Below, one piece after another: positions 40,517-48,854 of a DNA stretch of 64,000 bases. A program made the translations under genes and the position numbers. The notes beneath the pieces were generated by a model. The model saw only the letters and a program-made list of their open reading frames with translations. It ran no database searches and was not told the DNA's origin. The stretch is from Variovorax sp. V213 (GTDB lineage: Bacteria > Pseudomonadota > Gammaproteobacteria > Burkholderiales > Burkholderiaceae_C), in contig NZ_AP028665.1 of NCBI RefSeq assembly GCF_041154455.1, forward strand, positions 434,001 through 498,000. The letters run 5' to 3'. Each line of letters starts with the position of its first letter. Within the stretch, counting starts at the first letter, position 1.

Positions 40517-41416
40517 ATGGCAGCACCAGACTTCAGAACGCTCCGCTACTTCGTGGCTGTCGCCGAGGAACGCAGCGTCGGCAAGGCGGCGCGCCGGCTC
40601 AACATGGCCCAGCCGCCGCTGTCGGTTCACATCAAGAATCTGGAGGCGGCGGTGGGCACGCCGCTGTTTCGCAGGGCGGCGCGCGGCATGGAAATCACCG
40701 ACGCCGGCAATGCGCTCTTCCAGCGTGCGAAGGAAGCGCTGCTGCTTGCCAATGAAGGATTCGACGCCGCGCGCGCCATCGGCTCGGGCAGCCGGGGACG
40801 GCTCACGGTCGGCACCATGGTCGTGCTTTCCTACCTGGTGCTGCCGCGCCTGGAGAACGCGCTGCGCGCGAAGCTGCCGGACGTGGAGATCCAGTACCTG
40901 GAGCTCAATGCCGCCAACAACGTCTCGGCCATCACCGATTCGCAAGTGTCCGTGGCCATCTGCATTCCGCCCATCGCCCATGCAGGCATCGCGGTCGAGC
41001 GCATCGGCACCCAGCCCTTGATGCTGGCCGTGCGCGCGGATTCGCCCTTGGCCCGGATGGCCAGCATTCCACTGGCGCGGCTGTCAGGCATGCCCCTCAT
41101 CGGGCTCCCCGTGCCCGATGGCGACGTCGACAAATCCATCATCGCTTCGATGCTCAGGCGGCACGATGTGAGCATGCCGATCGCGCAGCGCGTGGAAACC
41201 ATGGTGTCGGCGCTGGCGCTCGTGCTGGCGGGCAGGGGCGTGGCCATCTTGCCCGCCTGCGCGCGCATCGGCCGGCCGCCGGGCGTGGTGTTCAGGCCCT
41301 TGCGCAACGTCGACGCAAAGATGGACATCGCCGCCTGCTGGCGCAGCGACTGGCAGAGCCCCTTGATCGAGCCGTTCCTGGCGTGTGCGCGGGCGTCCCT
41401 GCGGCAGGCGGCCTAA
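40517..41416 (+). CDS. LysR-family transcriptional regulator
   Basis: A 299-residue LysR protein with the helix-turn-helix at about residues 3-62 (FRTLRYFVAVAEERSV, LNMAQPPLSVHIKNLEAAVG). The effector domain runs from about residue 90. It resembles the CatR/BenM subgroup in layout. It is divergent from the amidase/Bug/MFS unit with only 70 bases between starts, so the shared promoter and operator must lie in that gap. It ends convergently with the dienelactone-hydrolase fusion gene. Confidence 0.92.
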   Translation: MAAPDFRTLRYFVAVAEERSVGKAARRLNMAQPPLSVHIKNLEAAVGTPLFRRAARGMEITDAGNALFQRAKEALLLANEGFDAARAIGSGSRGRLTVGTMVVLSYLVLPRLENALRAKLPDVEIQYLELNAANNVSAITDSQVSVAICIPPIAHAGIAVERIGTQPLMLAVRADSPLARMASIPLARLSGMPLIGLPVPDGDVDKSIIASMLRRHDVSMPIAQRVETMVSALALVLAGRGVAILPACARIGRPPGVVFRPLRNVDAKMDIAACWRSDWQSPLIEPFLACARASLRQAA

Positions 41417-41432
41417 CCGACAGGGCGTGCGC

Positions 41433-42668
41433 TCATCGCTGCAGCAAGCCGTTCGACGGCAGCGTCTCGTCCAGCAGCTTGCGCGCCGTCTCGATGCCGG
41501 CCACCGGCAGCAGTTTCGGATCGAGCAGGCCCACCTGCACCAGCACGCTGGCCTGGTCCCAGTAGATGTGCTCGTGGTAGAGCTTGTCGCCGCGGAACTT
41601 GACCACCGCCAGCAACGGAATTTCCACCCGCTTTCCGGTCGGAGGAACGCCCGGCAGCATCCACGGAATTTCCGTGGTGTGCGTGAAGCAGAACAGCATC
41701 TCGTCGACCACTTGCGTGGCGCCGACGGTGCGCGAGACCGGCACCAGGGAGGTATCGGGCGGATTGCTGTTGACGAAGTGATTCGTGTAGAAGTGGTGCA
41801 GCGCCTTGTAGCCCACGCCGCCGGTCATGGTCGGAATGTGGTTGACATAGGGTTCGGGCACCATCGTTTGCATGGTGTCGTCGACATTGCGCGTGCCGAA
41901 CTCGTATTCGCAGTGCTTGTCCCAGAGCGCGGCCAGGTCGTGGTGCGGGCCGATGGCCGACTTGAGCGCGGCGATGCTGCGCTCGTGGGCCATGAGCGCC
42001 GAAGGGCGGTGGTAGTGCTCGCCGCCCGTCCGTGCAAAGGCATGGTCGACACCCGGGTACACATGCACCTCGACGTTCGGCCGGCCGCGCAGCGTCTGCA
42101 CGATGCGTTCGCGCGCCTCGGGCGGGCAGAAGCCGTCGAGCTCGGCCAGATGCAGGGCGAGCCGGCAGCGGATGTTGTCGGCCTCGTCCAGCGCCGCATC
42201 GATGCCCACGCCGTAGTAGCCGACGGCGACGTCCGCATCGGTGCGGCACGCCGCCAGGTAGGCCAGCTTGCCGCCCAGGCAGAAACCGAGCACGCCGACT
42301 TTGGCGTCCCGGACTTCGGGCCGCTGGCGCAACGCGTTGATGGACGCCTGGATGTCTTCCATGCCTCGTGCCTCGTCAAAGCCCTGGTACAGCGCGAATG
42401 CGCGCTGCCAGTCGTCCGGCGAGTAGCCGAGTTCGACGTCGGGCTGCTGGCGCCAGAACAGGTCGGGCACCAGCACCACGTAGCCTTCCTCGGCGTAGTA
42501 GTCGGCCACCTCGCGCATCGTTGCGTTCACGCCGAAGATCTCCTGCGCGAGCACCAGGCCCGGGCCGCTGCCCGAGCGCGGCACGGCAAGGTAGCCGCTG
42601 AAACTGCCGCTGCCGTCGGTGGCCGGGATGCGGATTCGGGGCGTGGCGCCGGGTGCTTTTTCCTGCAT
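41433..42668 (-). CDS. Dienelactone hydrolase fused to a SnoaL/NTF2-like domain
   Basis: A 411-residue two-domain protein. Residues 1-230 form a dienelactone-hydrolase alpha/beta domain with Glu43 (LAQEIFGVN), nucleophile Cys130 (GFCLGGK), Asp178 (ELDGF) and His209 (VDHAFAR), the full Cys-Asp-His set. Residues about 240-400 form a SnoaL/NTF2-like domain (LAALWDKHCEYEFG, then HIPTMTGGVG and HEHIYWDQASVLVQVG), a cone that binds or isomerises small organic molecules. ATG 42668 is chosen because GGAG precedes it. It is last in the SDR/StyA1/StyA2B unit, so it probably hydrolyses a lactone or ester made downstream of the monooxygenase. The order of reactions is inference. Confidence 0.88.
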   Translation of the reverse strand: MQEKAPGATPRIRIPATDGSGSFSGYLAVPRSGSGPGLVLAQEIFGVNATMREVADYYAEEGYVVLVPDLFWRQQPDVELGYSPDDWQRAFALYQGFDEARGMEDIQASINALRQRPEVRDAKVGVLGFCLGGKLAYLAACRTDADVAVGYYGVGIDAALDEADNIRCRLALHLAELDGFCPPEARERIVQTLRGRPNVEVHVYPGVDHAFARTGGEHYHRPSALMAHERSIAALKSAIGPHHDLAALWDKHCEYEFGTRNVDDTMQTMVPEPYVNHIPTMTGGVGYKALHHFYTNHFVNSNPPDTSLVPVSRTVGATQVVDEMLFCFTHTTEIPWMLPGVPPTGKRVEIPLLAVVKFRGDKLYHEHIYWDQASVLVQVGLLDPKLLPVAGIETARKLLDETLPSNGLLQR

Positions 42669-42711
42669 GTGAAGTGCTCCGTTCGAGGGTTGTATGGTGC
42701 GGGCCACGCGC

Positions 42712-44445
42712 TCATTGCGCACACTCCGGGTGCCGCGTCGTGACTTGGTAGTAGCCCGAATGAAAGACCAGCGGCTCGCCGTCGAAGCGGTCGTAGCGCT
42801 CGACCTCGCCGATGAAGATCAGATGGTCGCCGCCATCGTACTGCTTCACGTTGCGGCAGACGAACCGGGCGATGGCGCCATCCAGCAGCGGCACGCCGCC
42901 CGTGCCATCGCAGCATTCCACGCCGCAGAACTTGTCCGCCTGCGGTGTGGAGAACTGCCGCGACAGGTGATGCTGGTGCGCCGCGAGCACGTTGATCGCG
43001 AAATGGCTGGCGCCGGTGAAGTCGGCCACGCTCGGTGCCTGCCGGGCCAGGCTCCACAGCACCAGCGGCGGATCCAGCGAGACCGACGAGAACGAATTGG
43101 CGGTCATGCCCACGCGGCGCCCGTCGATGGAACGGGTGGTGATGACGGTCACGCCGGTGGTGAACTGTCCGAGCGCCTTGCGGAAGTCGCGCCGGTCGAA
43201 GCGGTCGCAGGCCGCCTCGCGCGCCCGGGTTTCCAGGAAGCGGTCTGCCTCGGCGGCATCGAACCACCACGGTGCGAAAACGCGCGGGTCATCGAAGCCG
43301 TTGGCGATGGTGCTCGCCACCGCGGGTACGTGGGTGGCGCTTTGCAGCAGCTTGTGCAGGTGCGGCTTTGGCGGCGCGAGCAGGCTGTGGGTCCAGGAGG
43401 TGGCCCAGCGGGCATAGCCTTCCCAGTAGCGGTCGAAGGTCTCCTGCATCCACGCCGCGTCGAACGGTGCATCGCCGTGTTCGAGGATCCGTTTCAGGTA
43501 GATGTCGGCGCACTTGGCTGCATTGTTGGCGCCCTGGCCGGTGATCGGGTCGTTGAGCACCACCGCGTCCGCCAGGCCCAGCACATGGCGCCCCGAAGGC
43601 AGCGTGGCCACCGGCTTGCGCACCGTGGGCGCGAAGCGGCCCGCGAGGACACCGTTGTCGTCGGTCAGTTCGATGTCCGTGCAGCGCTCGGCTTCCCAGG
43701 GCAGGAAGGTGTCGAGGATCCGCTTGCTGCGCGCGAGATGCTCCTGCGGCGTCTTCACGTCCGCCCAGCAATCCATCGGGCCGCCCGGCACACCCTCGAA
43801 CACCATGATCTCGCAAGGCCCCGTCGTGGTCAGCGCCGGGAACACGAAGTATTCGCCCACGCCCGGAATCAGGTTGAAGCACACGCGCGCATGGGGCAGG
43901 GCGGGCTTCATTCCCTTCACATAGGTGAGCGCCAACGCGCGCTGGGGCTGGTCGAATGGCGAGCGCCCGGTGTCGCGCTCGAACAGTTGCGAAATCTCGC
44001 CCTTGCCACTGGCGACGACGACGAGATCGTGCGCCGCGGCGCAGGCTTCGAGCGCGTCGAGCCCGACGTCCTGCAGCACCAGCCGACCGCCGCGCTTCTC
44101 GAACTCGGCCATCCAGGCTGGGATCTTGAGGCGCTGGTCGACCGACCGCGCGGGCCCGTCGAGCTTCGCGCTCCACTCGATGGACTTGCCGCCTTCCGGG
44201 TTGCGCACCGCGATGCCGATGCCTTCCACGGCGGGGCATTCGTCCGCCCACCAGTCCAGTTCCAGCTCGCGCTCGGTCTGCAGTGCGGTCTCGAACATGC
44301 ACTGGCTGGACATCACCGGCCCTTCGAAGATCTCCTTCGCCGTGCGGTTCGAAAAAACCGTCACCTCGTACCCCGCGCGCTGCAGGCCGAGCGCGAGCTG
44401 CATGCCGGACTGTCCGGCGCCGACGATGGCCACGCGTTGCGTCAT
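42712..44445 (-). CDS. styA2B: StyA2B-type flavin monooxygenase fused to its flavin reductase
   Basis: A 577-residue fusion. Residues 1 to about 405 are a StyA-type FAD monooxygenase (GAGQSGMQLALGL nucleotide motif; GEYFVFPALTTTGPCEI; GPMDCWADVKTPQEH). From about 410 to the end is a StyB/HpaC-type flavin reductase (FRKALGQFTTGVTVITT, GMTANSFSSVSLDPPLVLWS, FAINVLAAHQ). Such one-chain styrene/indole monooxygenases (StyA2B of Rhodococcus opacus 1CP) reduce FAD with NADH and epoxidise the substrate slowly alone, and supply reduced FAD to StyA1. Its gene follows styA1 by 14 bases, as in that system. Long open reading upstream continues into styA1 by chance. The natural substrate (styrene, indole or other vinyl or aryl compound) is not determined. 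Confidence 0.88.
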   Translation of the reverse strand: MTQRVAIVGAGQSGMQLALGLQRAGYEVTVFSNRTAKEIFEGPVMSSQCMFETALQTERELELDWWADECPAVEGIGIAVRNPEGGKSIEWSAKLDGPARSVDQRLKIPAWMAEFEKRGGRLVLQDVGLDALEACAAAHDLVVVASGKGEISQLFERDTGRSPFDQPQRALALTYVKGMKPALPHARVCFNLIPGVGEYFVFPALTTTGPCEIMVFEGVPGGPMDCWADVKTPQEHLARSKRILDTFLPWEAERCTDIELTDDNGVLAGRFAPTVRKPVATLPSGRHVLGLADAVVLNDPITGQGANNAAKCADIYLKRILEHGDAPFDAAWMQETFDRYWEGYARWATSWTHSLLAPPKPHLHKLLQSATHVPAVASTIANGFDDPRVFAPWWFDAAEADRFLETRAREAACDRFDRRDFRKALGQFTTGVTVITTRSIDGRRVGMTANSFSSVSLDPPLVLWSLARQAPSVADFTGASHFAINVLAAHQHHLSRQFSTPQADKFCGVECCDGTGGVPLLDGAIARFVCRNVKQYDGGDHLIFIGEVERYDRFDGEPLVFHSGYYQVTTRHPECAQ

Positions 44446-44459
44446 GCGTTCACTCCGGG

Positions 44460-45698
44460 CTACGCGACGGCCGCGCAGGTTTCGATGTAGCGGTCCGCTT
44501 CCGCGGCATCCGCGAACCACGGGAAGAAAGTGCGCGGATCGTCGAAGCCGTTGGCGAAGGCGCTGGCCAGCGGCGGCATGGCGCCGGCGCTGCCGAGCAG
44601 CTTGAGCACATGGGGCGGCGGTGGCGCCAGCAGCATGTTGGTCCACTGCGTGACCCATTGCGCATAGCCGAACCAGTAGCGGTCGAAGGTCTGCTGCATC
44701 CACGCCGCATCGGCCGCGCCGTTGCCGCGCGCGAGGATGCTCTTCAGATAGGTGTCGGCGCACTTGGCTGCATTGTTGGAGCCCTGGCCGGTGATCGGAT
44801 CGTTGAGCACCACCACATCGGCCAGCCCCAGGACGCGGCGCCCCGAGGGCAACGTGGCGACCGGCTTGCGCACCGTCGGCGCGAAGCGGCCCGCGAGGAT
44901 GCCGTTGTCGTCGGTCAGCTCGATGTCCGTACAGCGCTCTGCTTCCCATGGGGTGAAGGTGCCCAGAATCCATTGGCTGCGCGCGAGATGCTCCTGCGGC
45001 GTCTTCACGTCCGCCCAGCAATCCATCGGGCCGCCCGGCACACCCTCGAACACCATGATCTCGCAAGGCCCGGTCGTGGTCAGCGCCGGGAACACGAAAT
45101 ATTCGCCCACGCCCGGAATGAGGTTGAAAGACACCGCGGAGAAAGGCTCGCGTGGCGCCATGCCCTTCACATAGGTCAGTGCCAATGCGCGCTGCGGCTT
45201 GTCGAAGCTGGATTTGTGGGCGTCGCGCTCGAAGAGCTTCGAGATCTCGCCCTTGCCGCTGGCAACCAGCGTGAGGTCGTGGCTTTGGGTGCAGGCCTCG
45301 AGTTCGTCGATGCCCACGTCCTTGAAGACGAGTTCGCCGCCCTTCTTCTGGAACAGGTCCATCCAGGCCGGAATCTTCACGCGCTGGTCGACCGACTGCG
45401 CGCTCGAATTCAGCCGCGCGGTCCAATCGATGGCCCTGGCGCCCTTTTGCTCGGGGTGCGGCACGGCCAGCCCGATGCCGTCCACTGTGGGGCAGTCCTG
45501 CGCCCAGAGGTCCAGGCCCAGGTCGCGCTCGATCTGCAGCGAGGTGTGGAACATGCACTGGCTGGACATGACCTTGCCGCGACGGATGTCCTCGCCCGTG
45601 CGGTTGCTGAACATCGTGACCTCGTAGCCTGCGGCGAGCAGTCCGAGACCCAGTTGCAGGCCCGACTGGCCCGCGCCGACGATGGCGATACGCTTCAT
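44460..45698 (-). CDS. styA1: StyA1-type styrene/indole monooxygenase oxygenase subunit
   Basis: A 412-residue StyA-family oxygenase. The N-terminal RIAIVGAGQSGLQLGLGL binds FAD; the conserved ALALTYVKGM, GVGEYFVFPALTTTGP and FEGVPGGPMDCWAD blocks follow. It needs reduced FAD from a partner, here most likely the StyA2B reductase domain encoded next. Clearly related to the StyA part of StyA2B along the whole length, with one 153-base stretch almost identical in DNA (44976-45128 against 43726-43878). It lies 28 bases after the SDR gene. Epoxidation of a vinyl or indole double bond is the known family reaction. Confidence 0.88.
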   Translation of the reverse strand: MKRIAIVGAGQSGLQLGLGLLAAGYEVTMFSNRTGEDIRRGKVMSSQCMFHTSLQIERDLGLDLWAQDCPTVDGIGLAVPHPEQKGARAIDWTARLNSSAQSVDQRVKIPAWMDLFQKKGGELVFKDVGIDELEACTQSHDLTLVASGKGEISKLFERDAHKSSFDKPQRALALTYVKGMAPREPFSAVSFNLIPGVGEYFVFPALTTTGPCEIMVFEGVPGGPMDCWADVKTPQEHLARSQWILGTFTPWEAERCTDIELTDDNGILAGRFAPTVRKPVATLPSGRRVLGLADVVVLNDPITGQGSNNAAKCADTYLKSILARGNGAADAAWMQQTFDRYWFGYAQWVTQWTNMLLAPPPPHVLKLLGSAGAMPPLASAFANGFDDPRTFFPWFADAAEADRYIETCAAVA

Positions 45699-45726
45699 TG
45701 CTTGCTCCTTGATGCTCCGTTCGGAG

Positions 45727-46518
45727 CTAGTCCATCAACTTGGGAATGGCGGGCACGGCCTGCTCGGGCCCCATGGCGGCATAGCCGCCGTCCACCGCGT
45801 AATCGGAACCGGTCACGAAGCTCGCATGGTCCGAGCACAGGAACAGCACCACCTGCGCCACCTCGTCCGGATCGCCGACGCGGCCGAGCAGATGGAAGGG
45901 CGCGGCCACGCGATCGGTCTTGGCGCGGTCGCCGCCGCTGAGGCGGTCCATCACGGCCGACCATGTCCAGCCTGGCGACACGCTGTTCACGCGGATGCGG
46001 TCCGGCGCCAGGTCCATCGCCATGCTGCGGGTGAGCTGCGCCATGGCGGCCTTGCTCACCGGATAGAGCCAGCGCCCCGTCTGCGCCACGCGCGAGGAGA
46101 TGCTCGTGAAATTGACCACCGCCCCGCCGCCCGCCGCCACCATGTGCGGGTGCACCGCCTGCAGCATGGCCACGGCGCTCGCCACGTTCACGTTGAACGA
46201 AGCAAGCCAGTCGGCGCGCGGCGACTTGAAGCCGTCGTCCAGGTAGGAGCACGCCAGGTTGACGAGAAAGTGCACGTCGCCGTGCCGCGTGGCCGCCTGC
46301 GCCACGCATGCCTGCACCTGCGCGTCGTCGGTGATGTCGGTGCGCACGAAGTGCACGCCGGCGCCGAGCGAATCCGCCAGCGCCTGGCCGTTGGCGGCGT
46401 CGATGTCGGCAATGACGACCTTCACGCCGGCCGCGTGCATCGCGCGCACCACGCCGGCGCCTATCAGCGTGGAGCCACCGGTGACGATGGCGCTCCTGCC
46501 TTCGAGTCCCTTGAACAT
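45727..46518 (-). CDS. Short-chain dehydrogenase/reductase, first gene of the StyA operon
   Basis: A 263-residue classical SDR. The cofactor loop reads TGGSTLIGAG, the catalytic Ser is in FTSISSR, YxxxK is YPVSKAA, and the C-terminus FVTGSDYAVDGGYAAMG is typical. The usual NAG motif after strand 4 is replaced by NLACSY, which is unusual. ATG 46518 follows a GGAGAG ribosome site. In indole-degradation clusters (iif/ind type) an SDR partners a StyA-like oxygenase; the same could hold here, oxidising a hydroxylated or diol intermediate. It faces an AraC gene 180 bases away. Confidence 0.88.
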   Translation of the reverse strand: MFKGLEGRSAIVTGGSTLIGAGVVRAMHAAGVKVVIADIDAANGQALADSLGAGVHFVRTDITDDAQVQACVAQAATRHGDVHFLVNLACSYLDDGFKSPRADWLASFNVNVASAVAMLQAVHPHMVAAGGGAVVNFTSISSRVAQTGRWLYPVSKAAMAQLTRSMAMDLAPDRIRVNSVSPGWTWSAVMDRLSGGDRAKTDRVAAPFHLLGRVGDPDEVAQVVLFLCSDHASFVTGSDYAVDGGYAAMGPEQAVPAIPKLMD

Positions 46519-46698
46519 GACGCTTGCTCTCCTCGGTTGATCGGGCAGGCCGGGTCGGCCTGTGGAGCGAACGTTATGAGGGAGCACGCCTTCGGCGAAT
46601 CCCGCAAACGCAAGGCCGTGTCCCTGGCGCGCAGGTTTTTGTCGAGGGCTGGTCCGAATTGTGGCCGGGGATGGTTTTTGCTAGGGTGCCTTGGCCCC

Positions 46699-47697
46699 AT
46701 GGAAACCGCCACGACTCCACCGCTGCCGCTGCAGCGTTACCGGCTTTTCGAGAGCCACGACATGGACGAGGCCCGCGAAAGCGTGGCGCGCGTGTTCTGC
46801 CCGCACGGGCTGGTCATGCTGCGGCCCCGCACCGAGCTCGATGCCTGCCATCACAGCGCGCGCCTCCATCGAGACGTGAGCCTCAACTATGTGCAGTACG
46901 GCCCCGGCGTGCAGATCGACCCCGGATACCTGCAGGATTTCTTCCTGTTGCAAATTCCGTTGCGCGGCGGTGCCGAGATCCGCTGCGGCGCGCAGCATGT
47001 GGACGCGACGCCTCGCCTTGCCTCGCTGCCTTCACCGACCGAGCCGCTGTCGATGCGCTGGGCCGACGACAGCCCGCACCTGATCGTGCGGCTGGCGCGC
47101 TCCGCGCTGCTCTCCCGGCTCGAAGCCTTGCTCCAGGCGCCCGTCAGGCAGCCGCTGGTGTTCGACCTCGGGGTGCCGCTCGACAACCCCGCCCTCGCGC
47201 CGATGGTGCACTTCATCGACTATCTGCGGCTCACGCTCGACGCCGGCACCGCACTGCAGGCCGGCAGTCGCCTGGCCGAGCATGCCGAGGAGTACCTGAT
47301 GGCCAGCCTCTTGATGTCGGCGGGGCACAACCACTCGCGCGCCCTGGCCGGCGACGCCCAGCGCAGCCTGCTGCCGCGCGTGGTCCGCAGGGCACAGGAA
47401 TACATGGCGGCGCATGTCGAGCAACCCTTGTCGCTGGCCGACGTGTGCCGCGAAGCCGGTTGCAGCGCGCGTGCGCTACAGCTGGCGTTTCGCCAGCATG
47501 CGGGCCTGGGCCCGATGGAATTCCTGCGCGAGCTGCGCCTGGACAAGGTGCGCGCCGAGTTGCGGGTGCCGGGCCATGGCGGCGTGCGCGACGTTGCGCA
47601 AAAATATGGCTTTCTTCACATGGGCCACTTTGCGGCGCAGTACCGAACCCGCTTTGGCGAGCGGCCCTCGGAAACCCGAGCGCTGCGAGCCTTCTGA
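46699..47697 (+). CDS. AraC-family regulator divergent from the StyA operon
   Basis: A 332-residue AraC protein. The N-terminal AraC-binding-like domain (about 1-200) shows CHHSARLHRDVSLNYVQYG and FFLLQIPLRGGAEI; the C-terminal double helix-turn-helix (about 232-332) has SLADVCREAGCSARALQLAFRQ and GVRDVAQKYGFLHMGHFAAQYR. It is divergent from the SDR/StyA1/StyA2B/hydrolase unit and is the best candidate for its activator. ATG 46699 is chosen by domain length. Confidence 0.9.
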   Translation: METATTPPLPLQRYRLFESHDMDEARESVARVFCPHGLVMLRPRTELDACHHSARLHRDVSLNYVQYGPGVQIDPGYLQDFFLLQIPLRGGAEIRCGAQHVDATPRLASLPSPTEPLSMRWADDSPHLIVRLARSALLSRLEALLQAPVRQPLVFDLGVPLDNPALAPMVHFIDYLRLTLDAGTALQAGSRLAEHAEEYLMASLLMSAGHNHSRALAGDAQRSLLPRVVRRAQEYMAAHVEQPLSLADVCREAGCSARALQLAFRQHAGLGPMEFLRELRLDKVRAELRVPGHGGVRDVAQKYGFLHMGHFAAQYRTRFGERPSETRALRAF

Positions 47698-47747
47698 CAC
47701 ATGGCCGTTGCAGGTCTGATTGAAAACGCGAGCCCGCGCGAGCCCGC

Positions 47748-48239
47748 ATGAGTGCGAGCCCTGCCACTCAGGACCCCGATCTGCTGCGCCGGCTGCTGCG
47801 CGCCAAGGACTGGATGGACGCCGCATCGCACGAGGAGTGGCCCGTCGGGCGGCTGGCGCAGGTGAGCGGCGTGTCCGAGGCTCACTTTGCACGGTCGTTC
47901 AAGCAGGCCTTTGGCATCCCGCCGCACCGCTACCTGCTCACGCGGCGCATCGAGCGCGCGATGGCGCTGCTGCGCGAAACCGACCTGCCCATCACCGACA
48001 TCGCCTTCGACACCGGCTGGGCGAGCCTGGGCACCTTCGGGCGCACCTTCCGCGACATCACCGGCAACAGCCCGAGCGCGGTCCGCTCGCACGGGAAGCT
48101 GGCGGCGCACGAGATCGGCCGCGTGCCCGTCTGCATCGCCAACGCCGCGCGCCGGCCCGACCTCACGACCGCAGTTTCGGAGAAGCGGCGCCAGGCGGCA
48201 GACGGTACAAACGGGCTCGAACAACAGGAGAGTCCATGA
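47748..48239 (+). CDS. Short AraC-family DNA-binding protein
   Basis: A 163-residue protein that is little more than an AraC double helix-turn-helix (about residues 15-110: GRLAQVSGVSEAHFARSFKQ, then ITDIAFDTGWASLGTFGRTFRD) with a charged tail. There is no effector domain, so it may act constitutively or with another protein. Its stop overlaps the start of the VOC gene (ATGA), so it is coupled to it, a common pairing in which the small AraC protein controls a glyoxalase-like gene. Confidence 0.88.
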   Translation: MSASPATQDPDLLRRLLRAKDWMDAASHEEWPVGRLAQVSGVSEAHFARSFKQAFGIPPHRYLLTRRIERAMALLRETDLPITDIAFDTGWASLGTFGRTFRDITGNSPSAVRSHGKLAAHEIGRVPVCIANAARRPDLTTAVSEKRRQAADGTNGLEQQESP

Positions 48240-48643
48240 AAGAGGGCATTGAAGTCGTCGGTTTGTATGTGCGCGATCAAGACGAGGCGCTGGCGTTTTA
48301 TGTGGAGAAGCTCGGTTTCCGCGTCCATACGGACGTGAAGAACGGCGACTATCGCTGGCTCACGGTGCAGCACCCGGAGCAGCCGTCGTTCCAGCTCGGC
48401 CTTTTCACGCCCGGGCCGCCGGTGCTCGACGCGGCGACGGCGCAGGCGCTGCGCGCCCTCGTGGCCAAGGGCGCGATGCCGCCGCTCGTGCTGACGGTGG
48501 CCGATTGCCGCGCTGCCTACGAGCGCATGCTTGCCGCGGGGGTGGAGTTCACGCAGGAGCCGGTGGACCGCTTCGGTACCGTGGACGCCGGCTTTCGCGA
48601 TCCGTCGGGAAACGGCTGGAAGATGATCCAGGGGCGCGGCTGA
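48236..48643 (+). CDS. VOC (glyoxalase/bleomycin-resistance-like) protein
   Basis: A 135-residue single VOC protein: EVVGLYVRDQDEALAFYVEKLGF, then WLTVQHPEQPSFQLGLF and the C-terminal VDRFGTVDAGFRDPSGNGWKMIQ. The usual metal-site His at the start of the first strand is replaced by Gly/Val and the final Glu of the GxxxxxxDPxGNxxE pattern by Met, so it may not bind metal in the usual way. Start overlaps the small AraC gene. Members act as isomerases, dioxygenases or drug-binding proteins; role unknown. Confidence 0.86.
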   Translation: MKEGIEVVGLYVRDQDEALAFYVEKLGFRVHTDVKNGDYRWLTVQHPEQPSFQLGLFTPGPPVLDAATAQALRALVAKGAMPPLVLTVADCRAAYERMLAAGVEFTQEPVDRFGTVDAGFRDPSGNGWKMIQGRG

Positions 48644-48653
48644 GGAGATCGCC

Positions 48654-48854
48654 TTGAACTGGAACAACAACTGGGTCCGGCAGACCCACCGCTGGCTGTC
48701 CATGGCCTTCACGCTCACCGTGCTCGCCAACTTCGCCGTCCGCGCCTGGGGAGAGCCGCCCCCTTGGGTCACCTATTCGCCGTTGCTGCCGCTCTTCTTG
48801 CTGCTGTTCAGCGGCTTGTACTTGTTCGCGCTGCCGTATGTCGGCCGGCGTTGA
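48654..48854 (+). CDS. Small two-helix membrane protein
   Basis: A 66-residue protein with a TTG start after a GAGGAG ribosome site, 10 bases after the VOC gene. It reads NNWVRQTHRWLSMAFTLTVL, then EPPPWVTYSPLLPLFLLL and LYLFALPYVGRR, with two hydrophobic helices. The HRWLS start and the LPLFLL/GLYLF helix match a conserved small membrane protein that I recall from other Proteobacteria. Function unknown. Its last 82 bases overlap the 3' end of an opposite-strand gene. Confidence 0.75.
   Translation: MNWNNNWVRQTHRWLSMAFTLTVLANFAVRAWGEPPPWVTYSPLLPLFLLLFSGLYLFALPYVGRR

Noticed and set aside
42712..45558. A 948-codon frame joining StyA2B with an upstream extension
   Set aside because: The extension is an off-frame reading of styA1. 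The true start is ATG 44445; the StyA-reductase fusion itself is real.
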